64,000 nucleotides of DNA, from the IMG/VR virus record IMGVR_UViG_3300034104_005687, positions 62,001 through 126,000 of that record, one strand, 5' to 3'. Both the position numbers and the translations under genes were made by a program. This document shows, piece by piece, positions 8,118-16,231 of this stretch; the stretch's first letter is position 1, and every line of letters begins with the position of its first letter. Origin of the DNA: a virus. A model generated the notes under the pieces. That model had not been told where the DNA came from. It worked only from the letters and a program-made list of their open reading frames with translations, and searched no databases.

Positions 8118-9619
8118 GCCGAGTATTATTAGTTAACCTCCCCATGTACGACACATTGGCACCTCCCGGAGCATTGGCAGTTTTGGCAGCAATCTGCGAA
8201 CAAAATCAAAAGGCTTACGAGTTTTTAGACTTTAATATTTTTTTGCACCGCACACTCAACGAAAAAGAACTTGCTGAACTCAGTGATTGGTTGGTAGGTA
8301 TCACCATTGACTACCATGGTATCTCTGAAGAACTCAGACAAAAGGTGTTTGATCTATGGTGCGAGCAAATCAACAAAATAGATCCTGACAGTTTTGAATT
8401 CATTGGTATCAGTATTTTTAGTATGTGGAGTCTCAGGATGGCACAATTAATTTTGCCATGGCTGAGAAAAAGAACTTTATCCAAAATTGTATTGGGCGGC
8501 AACGGATGCAACAGTAAATTTTTTGATACAAAAATTGGCTTTTCTAGCTGGGTTGTTGAAAACCAATTGGCTGATTTTGTAGTGATCGGCGACGGTGAGC
8601 CCACGTTTGATGCCATACTCAAAGGCGAAACTTGTGTGCCCGGAGTTAATCAAGTACCTCAGAAAAACGACTGGGACATTGATCAATTCCCGATCCCCAA
8701 CTACAAAAACTTTGATCTGTCTTTGTATAGTGCAAAAAAAGTGTATGTTACCGGAAGTCGTGGATGTGTAAGAAACTGTACGTTTTGCGACATTGGTGCG
8801 ACTTGGCCTAAATTTCGATTCAGAAAAGCTGATAAGTTGGTAGAAGAAATCAAACAACATTACTATGATCTTGGGGTCACAGAATTTGATTTTACAGACA
8901 GTTTGATCAATGGTAGCATCAGTAACTTCTATCAATTCAACTGTTTGCTAGCTGAGGAAAAAGTCAAAAATCCTGATCTCAAAAATGTCAGCTACATTGG
9001 ACAATTTATTTGCAGACCCCAGTCTCAAATGTCTGCCTCACACTACGAAGCCATGTACTATGCAGGATGCAAGCAGGTTACCATTGGTATTGAAAGCTTT
9101 AGTGAAAATGTTCGATACCACATGCGTAAAAAATTTACCAATCTTGATATTGATTATCACATCGACCAATGCAGTAGATGGAATATCAAAAATGTTTGGT
9201 TGATGATTTGCGGGTACCCTACTGAGACATTGCAAGATCATGTTGAAAACTTAAACAGTTTAGAAAAATACTCCCTGTATGCCAAACAAGGAATAATCGA
9301 ACTAATTCGATGGGGAACTACCATGCACCTTATCGACGACACACCAATAACCAGTGCTGAGATGCTCAAGGATTTGGATATTGTATTGGATGCTCAAGGC
9401 AGCCTGGGATTTACCAGCACTTACAATTGGGTAAGTTCCAAGAATCCGTCTCTAGACCTTGCAGAGCGCATACGTCGGCGAGTTGAAATTCACGAACATT
9501 GTGTCAAGAATGGGTATCCTCAGCCAAGGGTCCGCCAAGAACTCAGCAGTTTGCTGACGCTGGCAAAGCAACACCTTGTGGGCCCAAGAAAAAAAATATT
9601 CGAGATTGGCCAGCTATGA
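8114..9619 (+). CDS. B12-binding-type radical SAM protein
   Basis: 501 residues. The N-terminal ~170 residues have the Rossmann-like layout of cobalamin-binding radical SAM enzymes (VLLVNLPMYDT, APPGALAVLAAICE, GGNGCNSKF, VIGDGEPTFDAIL), but the cobalamin-ligating DxHxxG motif is not visible. The radical SAM core begins at GSRGCVRNCTFCDIG, with the iron-sulfur cysteines at 218, 222 and 225 (CxxxCxxC), then conserved FTDSLING and TIGIESFSE segments. Enzymes of this class methylate or rearrange unactivated carbons in lipids, peptides or sugars. It is linked by ATGA overlaps to the genes on both sides. Substrate unknown. Confidence 0.85.
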   Translation: MSRVLLVNLPMYDTLAPPGALAVLAAICEQNQKAYEFLDFNIFLHRTLNEKELAELSDWLVGITIDYHGISEELRQKVFDLWCEQINKIDPDSFEFIGISIFSMWSLRMAQLILPWLRKRTLSKIVLGGNGCNSKFFDTKIGFSSWVVENQLADFVVIGDGEPTFDAILKGETCVPGVNQVPQKNDWDIDQFPIPNYKNFDLSLYSAKKVYVTGSRGCVRNCTFCDIGATWPKFRFRKADKLVEEIKQHYYDLGVTEFDFTDSLINGSISNFYQFNCLLAEEKVKNPDLKNVSYIGQFICRPQSQMSASHYEAMYYAGCKQVTIGIESFSENVRYHMRKKFTNLDIDYHIDQCSRWNIKNVWLMICGYPTETLQDHVENLNSLEKYSLYAKQGIIELIRWGTTMHLIDDTPITSAEMLKDLDIVLDAQGSLGFTSTYNWVSSKNPSLDLAERIRRRVEIHEHCVKNGYPQPRVRQELSSLLTLAKQHLVGPRKKIFEIGQL

Positions 9620-10218
9620 AAATATTCTTAACCGGTGCATCAAGCGGCATTGGTGCTGCTTTGTTTGAAACTTTGTCAGTGGACCATCAAGTAATTGCAC
9701 CCAACCGTAACACATTTGATCTAACCAATACAAAACATATCGATGACTTAGATGTCGACTTTGACATGTTGATAAATTGTGCTGGTACCGGACTAGGCGG
9801 AAAACAACAGTTTGCAAATCATTGCAGCAACGATGTTGTTGAAATTTTCAATACCAATTTGCTTGCGCCAATTTTACTAACCAAAAACGTATTAAAAATC
9901 AATCCAGCATGTAAAATAGTCAACATTACCAGTACCAACAACAATCGGTATTGGCCAGGAGATTTAGTATACAGCCTGACCAAATCTTCATTGTCTATAT
10001 TTGGAGACATGCTTCGTGTCGAGTATCCTGATTGTTGTTTGCTAGAGATTAGATTGGGATTAACTAAAACCAATTTCAACAAAGCAAGATACAAGAACAC
10101 ACCTGATCGATATCAGGACATTTACAACAATCCGCATTTGCTTCCAGAAAATGTAGCAAACAAAATTGTCAGTGTGTTGTTTGACAATACAGTAAAATAC
10201 ATAGAAATTTCTCCTTGA
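9616..10218 (+). CDS. Short-chain dehydrogenase/reductase
   Basis: 200 residues from the ATG at 9616, which forms an ATGA overlap with the radical SAM stop; a longer reading from 9499 would run antisense to sense through that gene and is not needed. The Rossmann motif TGASSGIG is at residues 6-13, NCAG (NAG-type) near 53-56, the catalytic Ser in ITST, and the Tyr/Lys pair YSLTK at 119-123. It should oxidise or reduce a hydroxyl/carbonyl with NAD(P). At 200 residues it is short for the family (usually about 250), lacking much of the C-terminal substrate cap. The SDR probably acts on the product of the adjacent radical SAM enzymes. Confidence 0.87.
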   Translation: MKIFLTGASSGIGAALFETLSVDHQVIAPNRNTFDLTNTKHIDDLDVDFDMLINCAGTGLGGKQQFANHCSNDVVEIFNTNLLAPILLTKNVLKINPACKIVNITSTNNNRYWPGDLVYSLTKSSLSIFGDMLRVEYPDCCLLEIRLGLTKTNFNKARYKNTPDRYQDIYNNPHLLPENVANKIVSVLFDNTVKYIEISP

Positions 10219-11312
10219 TGTATCCTTGGCAACTTTATCATTGGCATTTTGAAGTCAGTGGCAAATGCACACTGAAGTGTCCTCGGTGTCCTCGAAATGA
10301 TGCCAGCCCTGTACCGTGGTTAAACAAAGAACTGGATTTGAATTTTTTCAAAAAAATTCTAACTCCTGATCTACTTAAAAACACAGTCCAACGTATCACA
10401 ATGTGTGGTGACATTGGAGATCCAATCTATGCCAGTGAATACATCGAGATCGTAGACTACATCAAATCACATAATCCCAAAATACATGTGTATACCATCA
10501 CCAATGGCAGCTATAGAAAAGCTGATTGGTGGCAAGATTTTGCCAAAGTCAGTAACGAGTATGACACTATTAATTTTAGTATCGACGGGTACGATAATGA
10601 GTCAAACAATCTATACAGAGTTGGCAGCAACTGGGACAGTATCATGCAAGGCATGGATATCATGTGCCAACATAGTTCTGCATTTGTGTACTGGGCCACT
10701 ATTTTGTTTAAGTTCAATCAGGCCCACATTGATAGCATACGAGCCCAAGCACAAAACGCCGGGTGCGATGGATTACAACTTACGTACAGTACAAAATTTG
10801 GCAGCAAGTACGGAGAAGCATACGGTGGAGTCCATGACCCGCTTGAACCTGATCTAGAGTTTATAAGCAAAACTCATCGATATGAAAGATACTTTGAACA
10901 GCTCTCTGACAGACAACAGCTGAACCAATCTTATCTAGCTCATAATCAGCAACGTTTTATAGAAATCAAACAGCAGCATCAACAAATGATAACTCCCATG
11001 TGCAGCATTGGAAATCGAGGAATATACGTCAGTGCCGACGGAATACTGCATCCATGTAGTTGGGTCAGCTATCCATACCACAGTATCAGCACAGATCGAA
11101 AAACTATACATTTTAAAGATAGTTTTCATCAGATACATAGAAGCAAGTTGGATTTGAAATCTAGGTCACTGGATCAGGTCCTGAATGACCCAGTTTGGTC
11201 CAAACTGTTTGATACATTCGACAATCAAGGCAAAGCCTGGGTTGAATGTGAACAAAAATGCCATTGTAATTTAGTTGATCAGAACTATGCTGTAGGTTAT
11301 CTTACCAATTGA
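10218..11312 (+). CDS. Radical SAM protein with SPASM-like C-terminus
   Basis: 364 residues from the ATG at 10218, which shares its A with the SDR stop (TGATG). The iron-sulfur motif CTLKCPRC gives cysteines at 17, 21 and 24. GDIGDP and FSIDGYDNES are standard core strand motifs. The C-terminal part holds further cysteines (MCSIGNRG, ILHPCSW, CEQKCHC) in the manner of SPASM/twitch domains that bind auxiliary iron-sulfur clusters, often in peptide-modifying or sugar-modifying enzymes. It overlaps or abuts its neighbours and so belongs to the same operon as the B12-type radical SAM gene. Substrate not evident. Confidence 0.85.
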   Translation: MYPWQLYHWHFEVSGKCTLKCPRCPRNDASPVPWLNKELDLNFFKKILTPDLLKNTVQRITMCGDIGDPIYASEYIEIVDYIKSHNPKIHVYTITNGSYRKADWWQDFAKVSNEYDTINFSIDGYDNESNNLYRVGSNWDSIMQGMDIMCQHSSAFVYWATILFKFNQAHIDSIRAQAQNAGCDGLQLTYSTKFGSKYGEAYGGVHDPLEPDLEFISKTHRYERYFEQLSDRQQLNQSYLAHNQQRFIEIKQQHQQMITPMCSIGNRGIYVSADGILHPCSWVSYPYHSISTDRKTIHFKDSFHQIHRSKLDLKSRSLDQVLNDPVWSKLFDTFDNQGKAWVECEQKCHCNLVDQNYAVGYLTN

Positions 11313-11314
11313 CT

Positions 11315-11953
11315 ATGAATACCTTGAAAGAAATAATTGAGATTGAAAATTTTTTAACTGCTATTGAGCTTGAACAAGTAAACGCAGCAGTTGAAAAATG
11401 GCAAATGGTTCCTTATTATTCCAACGGTGGAAGATTTACCAAAGGTAGTTTAATTGCCAATCAGGCCATACAGCCATGGGATCAATCTGATCAAGCTGTC
11501 AGCATCATAAAACCAAAATTAGACAATCTGCTCGGCGAATATCGTGTGTCTGAACTGGTGCTTCAAGAATTATCTTTGCCCTGGGATGTTCACACTGATT
11601 ATGTTAGATCCAGCAATGTTGGGCGCCCTTATTATTCGGTCATTATTGCATTGAGCAATTGCGACAGTCGTACGATACTGTTTGATCAAACTGCCGAACA
11701 CAACGATTTTTATAAGTTCAAACAGACCAATAAAAAAACAACAAATCCAGTGGATCAAAACTTTTGGCAAAACAACCTAAGCCATTGTTGGGATGAAGAC
11801 CGAGAGTATTTGAGTCTTCGATATGTAAGTCGTCCCTGGAAACCTGGTAACTTGTTTTCATTCCAACGAAATGTATTACACTCCAGTGACAATTTTCATA
11901 CCAGAACTTCGTACCCCAAAAGATTTATACAAATATTAACAGACAAAATTTAA
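11315..11953 (+). CDS. 2OG-Fe(II) oxygenase-like protein
   Basis: 212 residues from the ATG at 11315 (a TTG two codons earlier overlaps the previous stop and could also serve). A jelly-roll dioxygenase arrangement is visible: HTD (His93, Asp95) after the strand LPWDV, a distal His189 in NVLHSSDN, and Arg in RTSYPKRF about 10-15 residues later, the usual order HxD...H...R. Such enzymes hydroxylate or desaturate amino-acid, sugar or lipid substrates. It closes the overlapping five-gene accessory operon. The fold call is from motifs only; overall similarity to characterised members is low. Confidence 0.65.
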   Translation: MNTLKEIIEIENFLTAIELEQVNAAVEKWQMVPYYSNGGRFTKGSLIANQAIQPWDQSDQAVSIIKPKLDNLLGEYRVSELVLQELSLPWDVHTDYVRSSNVGRPYYSVIIALSNCDSRTILFDQTAEHNDFYKFKQTNKKTTNPVDQNFWQNNLSHCWDEDREYLSLRYVSRPWKPGNLFSFQRNVLHSSDNFHTRTSYPKRFIQILTDKI

Positions 11954-11986
11954 AAGCAACCTGGCAGCAATCATAAATTATATGCA

Positions 11987-12421
11987 ATGACATGGCTATA
12001 CAACAATCAACCGGTGGAAACTCTCCCAGAAGATTGTGTGGGCTTTGTGTACCTAATCACCAACATCAGAACCGATCGCAAATACATAGGCAAAAAACTA
12101 GCCAAGTTCTCAAAAACAACTCAACGAACAGTCAAACTCAAAAACGGCACCAAGAAGAAAAAAAAGATTCGCACCAAGGTGGACAGCGACTGGCAGGACT
12201 ATTACGGTAGCAGCCCAGAGCTCTCCCGGGATGTTGAATCTCAAGGCAAAGACAACTTCAAACGAGAAATACTTTATTACTGTAAATCTAAATCAGAATG
12301 CAGCTATATCGAAGCAAGAGAACAATTTTCACGACGAGTGCTAGAATCCCAAGACTGGTACAACGGACACATTCAGGTTCGTGTGCACGGCAGTCACATA
12401 ATCAACAAACTACACAGTTAA
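11987..12421 (+). CDS. GIY-YIG-type endonuclease
   Basis: 144 residues. The N-terminal domain has the GIY-YIG signature as VYLIT (residues 21-25) and KYIGKK (32-37), followed by a very basic patch (KNGTKKKKKIRTK) and a YYGSSPELSRDVE segment typical of Seg-like phage nucleases. A Glu in YIEAREQF may be the metal ligand. In T4 such genes (segA-E) are free-standing mobile nucleases, which fits its position between an accessory operon and a non-coding region. There is no clear sign that it interrupts another gene. Confidence 0.72.
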   Translation: MTWLYNNQPVETLPEDCVGFVYLITNIRTDRKYIGKKLAKFSKTTQRTVKLKNGTKKKKKIRTKVDSDWQDYYGSSPELSRDVESQGKDNFKREILYYCKSKSECSYIEAREQFSRRVLESQDWYNGHIQVRVHGSHIINKLHS

Positions 12422-12865
12422 GCAGTCAAGACTTGCACAGGTCAACCTCGTGTGCCGAACAGTAGAAACCTGGGCCCAGTGTCGCAGGGATCCGAAGCCT
12501 CGCCGCTGCCGCGAGCACTCAATCAGTATCCTTGACAGGACCACGATCGCTCAACACCTGCGATTTGATTGTTTGAACAGAATTTTAAAAGGGAAAAAGA
12601 CGTACTAGTGATAGTACACGTTTGTATGCATGTTAGCGTGTGTGATACAAATCGCCGTTGTGATAAAGACGCAGCTCGAGGTACCGGACAACCGCCTCTG
12701 CAATGCTGTAACGCTAAGTGACTTGCCCGACTCGGATGAAGTTTCTTTGCCCTGTGCGGGCAAAGTGTGACCATAAGATCTGGATGAAGCATTTAATCGC
12801 TTCGCTCTTTGATTCAACAACTGGTGTGAGCGACAGCGATACACCAAGAACTGCGTAGCAGTTCT
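12422..12865 (+). ncRNA. Candidate large structured RNA
   Basis: This is the only gene-free stretch over 300 bases. Short open frames here show no protein character. Instead the plus strand is packed with hairpins: GTCAAG 12425-12430 can close with CTTGAC 12531-12536 around a multi-branch region holding GCAC/GTGC and CTCG/CGAG stems; GTACTA/TAGTAC 12602-12617 with a GTGA loop; TTTGTAT/ATACAAA 12621-12651; CTTTGCCC/GGGCAAAG 12745-12765; GAAGC/GCTTC 12786-12803; TGGTGT/ACACCA 12822-12846; and AGAACTGC/GCAGTTCT 12847-12865. It looks richer in G+C than its surroundings. No tRNA, tmRNA or RNase P landmarks were found. Strand is inferred from loop sequences and gene direction. Confidence 0.5.
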
Positions 12866-13899
12866 CAATAGTTGGCCACTGGATGTGTGTTGGGTTCTAG
12901 CAATTTGTGCAAGTCTTGTGTGTTGTTTGGAAACTTTGACAATTTCCAAGTTTTGAGATTTAGATTGTGTTGATATATCAAACAGTGCTGTATCACTACT
13001 TCTTGATCAAATGTTAGATCAATCTCGTAATACCAGTTGTTGACAATGCTGTCAACTATGTGCTGATAATTGTAACAGAAACTCAGCAAATTCAATTGTT
13101 TGGTTTGCCACTTTGCGTATATGGGTCTCCATGCTGCTAATCTTTCTGATACCATCTCTAAACTCAAATAGTTCAACATCTTTTGAACCGCTTGCTCGCC
13201 GCGGTACCACAACTCCTGGCAGTTGATCCACAAGTGAGGATATGTCATATTTTTTAAATATAACTCTTGATAGTAAAAAGGTCTTGAATCTAGTGCCTGT
13301 TGTTCTCGTTGGTCCCATATATCTGTTAGTCCTAAGTCTGTCCACGAGTCGATGCTGTCTTTAAAAAATAATTCTTGACGGTGCTGTTTTAATTCTCTGA
13401 CACTGTTGTATGGTTGATGATCAATTGTTTCTCCTTCTAATGCTCGCGGTTCTAAATGGTACAGTTGAATATTTGGATGATTTCCAATGTATATTAACTT
13501 TGCATTGCGAAGATTGCAAAATTCAAACACTTGATCAAAGTCTTGACTTATGTATTGAAAAATTTGTGATCTAACAGAAGGTATACCAATATCAGATATT
13601 GGTATATTTTTTTCATCTACTGCAACAACAAGTTTCAATGGGTATGGGTATGCGGAATACAGTTGGTGTTGCGGCATGGACAACAAGGACTCTATAAATT
13701 TTTGTGTGTTAACAAAGCCCATGGGATGATTTTTTTTATACCCATGGGCATTGAGTTCTTGCACAGGATCATTGGGCAATTCCAACCACTGTTGTTGATG
13801 TATATTGTAGTGATGTGTCTGCCCGGACAAGAAATGAATAGACCAATCAAAAAAAGTGCACCCTACTGGGTATGCACTAGTAATGCAATACACACTCAT
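12865..13899 (-). CDS. Unknown protein, weakly sulfotransferase-like
   Basis: 344 residues, starting in an ATGA overlap with the gene upstream (13896-13899). The N-terminus CITSAYPVGCTFFDWSIHFL places a Gly-rich turn after a strand, and the C-terminal third has NYLSLEMVSERLAAWRPIYA, an arrangement reminiscent of phage sulfotransferase-like proteins, but no standard P-loop (GxxGxGKS/T-like) is present and I would not assign function. Rich in Gln, Tyr, His and Trp. It is the last gene of the leftward gp26 unit. Its coding sequence contains a perfect 12-bp inverted repeat at 13582-13606. Confidence 0.6.
   Translation of the reverse strand: MSVYCITSAYPVGCTFFDWSIHFLSGQTHHYNIHQQQWLELPNDPVQELNAHGYKKNHPMGFVNTQKFIESLLSMPQHQLYSAYPYPLKLVVAVDEKNIPISDIGIPSVRSQIFQYISQDFDQVFEFCNLRNAKLIYIGNHPNIQLYHLEPRALEGETIDHQPYNSVRELKQHRQELFFKDSIDSWTDLGLTDIWDQREQQALDSRPFYYQELYLKNMTYPHLWINCQELWYRGEQAVQKMLNYLSLEMVSERLAAWRPIYAKWQTKQLNLLSFCYNYQHIVDSIVNNWYYEIDLTFDQEVVIQHCLIYQHNLNLKTWKLSKFPNNTQDLHKLLEPNTHPVANY
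13582..13613 (+). terminator. Intrinsic-terminator-like palindrome inside an antisense gene
   Basis: TATACCAATATC (13582-13593) and GATATTGGTATA (13595-13606) are perfect complements around one base, followed on the plus strand by a run of seven T. Read rightward it has terminator form, and could stop transcripts coming from the GIY-YIG gene and the structured-RNA region. It lies within the minus-strand gene at 12865-13899, where it encodes IPISDIGIP. Confidence 0.45.
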
Positions 13900-14231
13900 A
13901 AATTTTGATCAGGCCAGTCCCTAAACAAAGCATGCTGGATGTCACCTGCTACAAACTGATTGAAGCTACGGTGTTTGGTTTCCAGTTCGCCTTCCAATGG
14001 TGCTACCCTCTTGAAAGCACTGTCCATTTGAGCCATGTCTGTAAACTCCATAAGTATCATCCATTCAGGCATGTCTGCTATGCTACGAAAACCCATCTTG
14101 CAGCGTGTGATACGATAGTTTTCCAGTTTGCCCTCAGACTTCAGATGATCAAAAAAGCTCTTCATTCCGTTGACCCATTCAAGGTCTGAAATGTCTCCGG
14201 CCTTGTTGGCCCATATTGTGTAGATGTCCAT
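13896..14231 (-). CDS. Small dimeric alpha/beta-barrel-like protein (DUF6614-like)
   Basis: 111 residues: DIYTIWANKAGDISDLEWVN, then HLKSEGKLENYRITRCKMGF, PEWMILMEFTDMAQMDSAF and a final ALFRDWPD. This is the pattern of a bacterial family of ferredoxin-like barrel proteins of unknown role (my recollection is DUF6614). Such a gene is unusual in a phage and may be of host origin. It overlaps the downstream gene by four bases and lies three bases after the upstream gene, inside the leftward gp26 unit. Confidence 0.6.
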   Translation of the reverse strand: MDIYTIWANKAGDISDLEWVNGMKSFFDHLKSEGKLENYRITRCKMGFRSIADMPEWMILMEFTDMAQMDSAFKRVAPLEGELETKHRSFNQFVAGDIQHALFRDWPDQNL

Positions 14232-14233
14232 AG

Positions 14234-14668
14234 TTACTCCAGTGGTCCTAATAATTCAAAGCCGTCTATGCTTTGTTTGTACAGGTGTGCTTGTTCAAGA
14301 TACAGATACTCAAATCCCTGTGCTTTGTAGATGGCACACTCTGTTTTTAGTGTTTCTATCCCTAACCGTAGTCGGGGATTGTTGTAGTTCCATGCAAATT
14401 GATCGCACAGGGCGTTTTTTTCGTCGTAGCGTTTGATCAAGCTGAATGCTGCCAGCTTGTCTCCGTCATAGTATCCAATCACATCAGTCATTGGATCAGT
14501 GTAACGGCTATCAAATATGGGCATTACACTGGCAAAATGTTTGTATTTGCAGTAATCTCTGTAGATGCTGTTCAGCTGAGTAATATCAGGTTCGCGCAGG
14601 TACTGCCATTTCACAGTAGGCTCATAGTTGGTTTTCGACAAATCAATACGTGCAAACTGATAGGTCAT
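14234..14668 (-). CDS. Putative GNAT-like acyltransferase
   Basis: 144 residues. The middle has VIGYYDGDKLAAFSLIKRYD followed by CDQFAWNYNNPRLRLGIETL and a helix-strand ending EYLYLEQAHLYK, which suits the central beta-hairpin and acyl-CoA-binding region of GNAT folds, although the R/QxxGxG/A motif is not clear. Its ATG overlaps the stop of the upstream gene (14665-14668). Substrate unknown; could equally be a GNAT-fold protein without catalysis. Confidence 0.55.
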   Translation of the reverse strand: MTYQFARIDLSKTNYEPTVKWQYLREPDITQLNSIYRDYCKYKHFASVMPIFDSRYTDPMTDVIGYYDGDKLAAFSLIKRYDEKNALCDQFAWNYNNPRLRLGIETLKTECAIYKAQGFEYLYLEQAHLYKQSIDGFELLGPLE

Positions 14669-15168
14669 GTGCGCGGATCCTGACGATGCTGAAACAGGGA
14701 CTGCAAGTAATCTTCAGGCCATGTGTCATAGAATCCTTTGCGTGCCATAAGCTGAGCCTTGGTGTTTAGGTCGCTGACACTTTGTACCAAGGCCAGTGCA
14801 TAGGTTCCTTGATTCATGCAAACTCCGTTGACTATTTCAACATCTTTGGGATGATCTTCTAAGGCCAATAAATCAGCAGCCAACAAAAAATCTTTGTTGG
14901 CATGATCAAGGCTGCTGGCAAACAGGTCATGAGACCATTGATCAGGATCGTATGCATATATTATGACTTCGCTGAGGCCTATACCATGCCGTGCACGATG
15001 TTTGAGATCATAGTATGGGTCAGTGCCCAAGAATACCTGATAGCTATTTTTGAGTCTTGCACTGCGAGCATACGGACACGGAGAAAACCCTCCCAGGGCG
15101 GGATGCGGAACTTCCACAAAGTTCACAATCCAGCGTTCTATGTCTTGTTTTACAGTTTCTAAGTTCAT
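14665..15168 (-). CDS. Conserved-looking hypothetical protein with PCPYA motif
   Basis: 167 residues. A clear motif is ALGGFSPCPYARSARL near residue 25, similar to NxCPFA-type motifs in bacterial proteins of unknown function. YDPDQWSHDLF and ALEDHPKDVEIVNG follow. No membrane segments or signal peptide. Its ATG (15166-15168) shares one base with the stop of the 58-residue gene, and its end overlaps the GNAT-like gene by four bases, so it is translated within the gp26 unit. Function not recognised. Confidence 0.6.
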   Translation of the reverse strand: MNLETVKQDIERWIVNFVEVPHPALGGFSPCPYARSARLKNSYQVFLGTDPYYDLKHRARHGIGLSEVIIYAYDPDQWSHDLFASSLDHANKDFLLAADLLALEDHPKDVEIVNGVCMNQGTYALALVQSVSDLNTKAQLMARKGFYDTWPEDYLQSLFQHRQDPRT

Positions 15169-15344
15169 TAAAAATAAGGCAGCCCAGATTTTTTGGTTGT
15201 TTCCAAATTGCTTTTGATCAATTCGGCAATGCTTTCTCGATCACGATAACTCAACTGCATGGCTTGATCCAAAGTGATACCACCACGCATGCTCCAGCAA
15301 ATCCTGAACATTTCGTCCTTGATCTGCTTGGCCTCCTTTTCCAT
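15168..15344 (-). CDS. Small baseplate-assembly partner of the gp26-like gene
   Basis: 58 residues from the ATG at 15344, too short for routine ORF calling. The sequence has FRICWSMRGGITLDQAMQLS and ends with SGLPYF. Small proteins with a CWxMRGG motif following a gp26-like gene are familiar in T4-like and related phages, possibly an assembly chaperone. The stop shares a base with the next ATG. No good ribosome site precedes 15344; a CTG at 15386-15384, overlapping the gp26 stop, would extend it by 14 residues, so the start is uncertain. Confidence 0.6.
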   Translation of the reverse strand: MEKEAKQIKDEMFRICWSMRGGITLDQAMQLSYRDRESIAELIKSNLETTKKSGLPYF

Positions 15345-15382
15345 TTTATCAACAGTGTTGACAACCTGTTCGTTGTCTTGGA

Positions 15383-16219
15383 TCAGGAGGCGCCCGCGAA
15401 AAAATCAGTCATGTTCAGGGTAAATGGTTGATCGTATTGATGATTACAGTTGCTGCACTGAATGTGCATGGGTTGCAATTCACTTTTTTGCTTGTTGGCA
15501 ATGATAAAATCTCTGATCTGGCCAAACATGTTGCGATCGCAGTTGCCCAGCCATTCTGCAATGTGTTCTTCGTTGGAAACTTGTGCAGTGGGTGTCTTGA
15601 CCAGGGCAATACTTTGAGCCAGTGCTCGGGTAGTGATATTGTTGATTTTTTTCAGCACGTCGGACAACTGTTTCACACGATCTTTGTTTTCTGGATCCAT
15701 CTCAGTCAAGGACTGCAGGGCACGTTGTTCTTCAAACTGAGTCAGTGAATTTTCATTCATTTGTTTGTAGCTCATGGGTTGAAAATAAATTTCCAAATCT
15801 CCAATTTTCAAACTTTGTGAGTAATCCATGCCCTGGATATTGCTGAGAACCTGTGTGAGATTCATGGTATATTCTGTTTCTGTTTCGCATCCAGGGCAGG
15901 TAGAATTGATGTCAAGATCGTTGCCATAGGTAGCAATGCGTATGGCCACCAGCATGGTATCTAGATCAACGTTGGGCACAGCCCAGGCATCTTTGATGTT
16001 GGGAATACAGCTCTCAATCACACTGCACACTGATTGCCCATTGAACAAGGCATCGGGTGTACGATATGTGATTTCGTCCATGGTGGTCATGGGTAACACA
16101 GGATATTCGCCGTTGACTGTGTGCTCAATGGCGTTGGCAGGGTAAAATTTGCCCTGACTGGGCAACCGAATAAAGATAGCGGGTTGCCTAAAGTATTGAC
16201 TCAAGGGATTGGAATTCAT
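15383..16219 (-). CDS. 26: Baseplate hub assembly protein, gp26-like
   Basis: 278 residues. The start has FIRLPSQGKFYP, typical of T4 gp26-family baseplate proteins, followed by EITYRTPDALFNGQSV and VAIRIATYGNDLDINSTCPG. Two zinc-knuckle-like pairs are visible: CPGC near residue 110 and CSNC near 255. T4 gp26 is 208 residues and acts in central hub assembly. A late promoter (16250-16257, minus) lies 31 bases upstream. It heads a six-gene leftward unit that passes from this structural gene into accessory genes. Confidence 0.72.
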   Translation of the reverse strand: MNSNPLSQYFRQPAIFIRLPSQGKFYPANAIEHTVNGEYPVLPMTTMDEITYRTPDALFNGQSVCSVIESCIPNIKDAWAVPNVDLDTMLVAIRIATYGNDLDINSTCPGCETETEYTMNLTQVLSNIQGMDYSQSLKIGDLEIYFQPMSYKQMNENSLTQFEEQRALQSLTEMDPENKDRVKQLSDVLKKINNITTRALAQSIALVKTPTAQVSNEEHIAEWLGNCDRNMFGQIRDFIIANKQKSELQPMHIQCSNCNHQYDQPFTLNMTDFFAGAS

Positions 16220-16231
16220 GGATTTTCTCGC

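Noticed and set aside
9499-9615. Upstream extension of the SDR frame
   Set aside because: It lies wholly within the radical SAM gene; the Rossmann fold begins at 9616 with an ATGA overlap.
11972-11979. CATAAATT as a late promoter for the GIY-YIG gene
   Set aside because: It breaks the otherwise constant TAAATA core at its last base; evidence too weak to list.
11987-12865. Group I intron with GIY-YIG homing endonuclease
   Set aside because: No split gene flanks the region and I could not find P3/P7-type core pairings; the nuclease gene ends before the structured part.
12422-12865. tRNA, tmRNA or RNase P RNA
   Set aside because: No acceptor/T-loop pair, no tag peptide frame, no GAGGAAAGTC-type RNase P core on either strand.
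12523-12949. Two overlapping minus-strand frames in the gap region
   Set aside because: Composition is His/Cys/Arg-rich without protein character, both lack ribosome sites, and one runs into the 12865 gene. The hairpins explain the sequence better.
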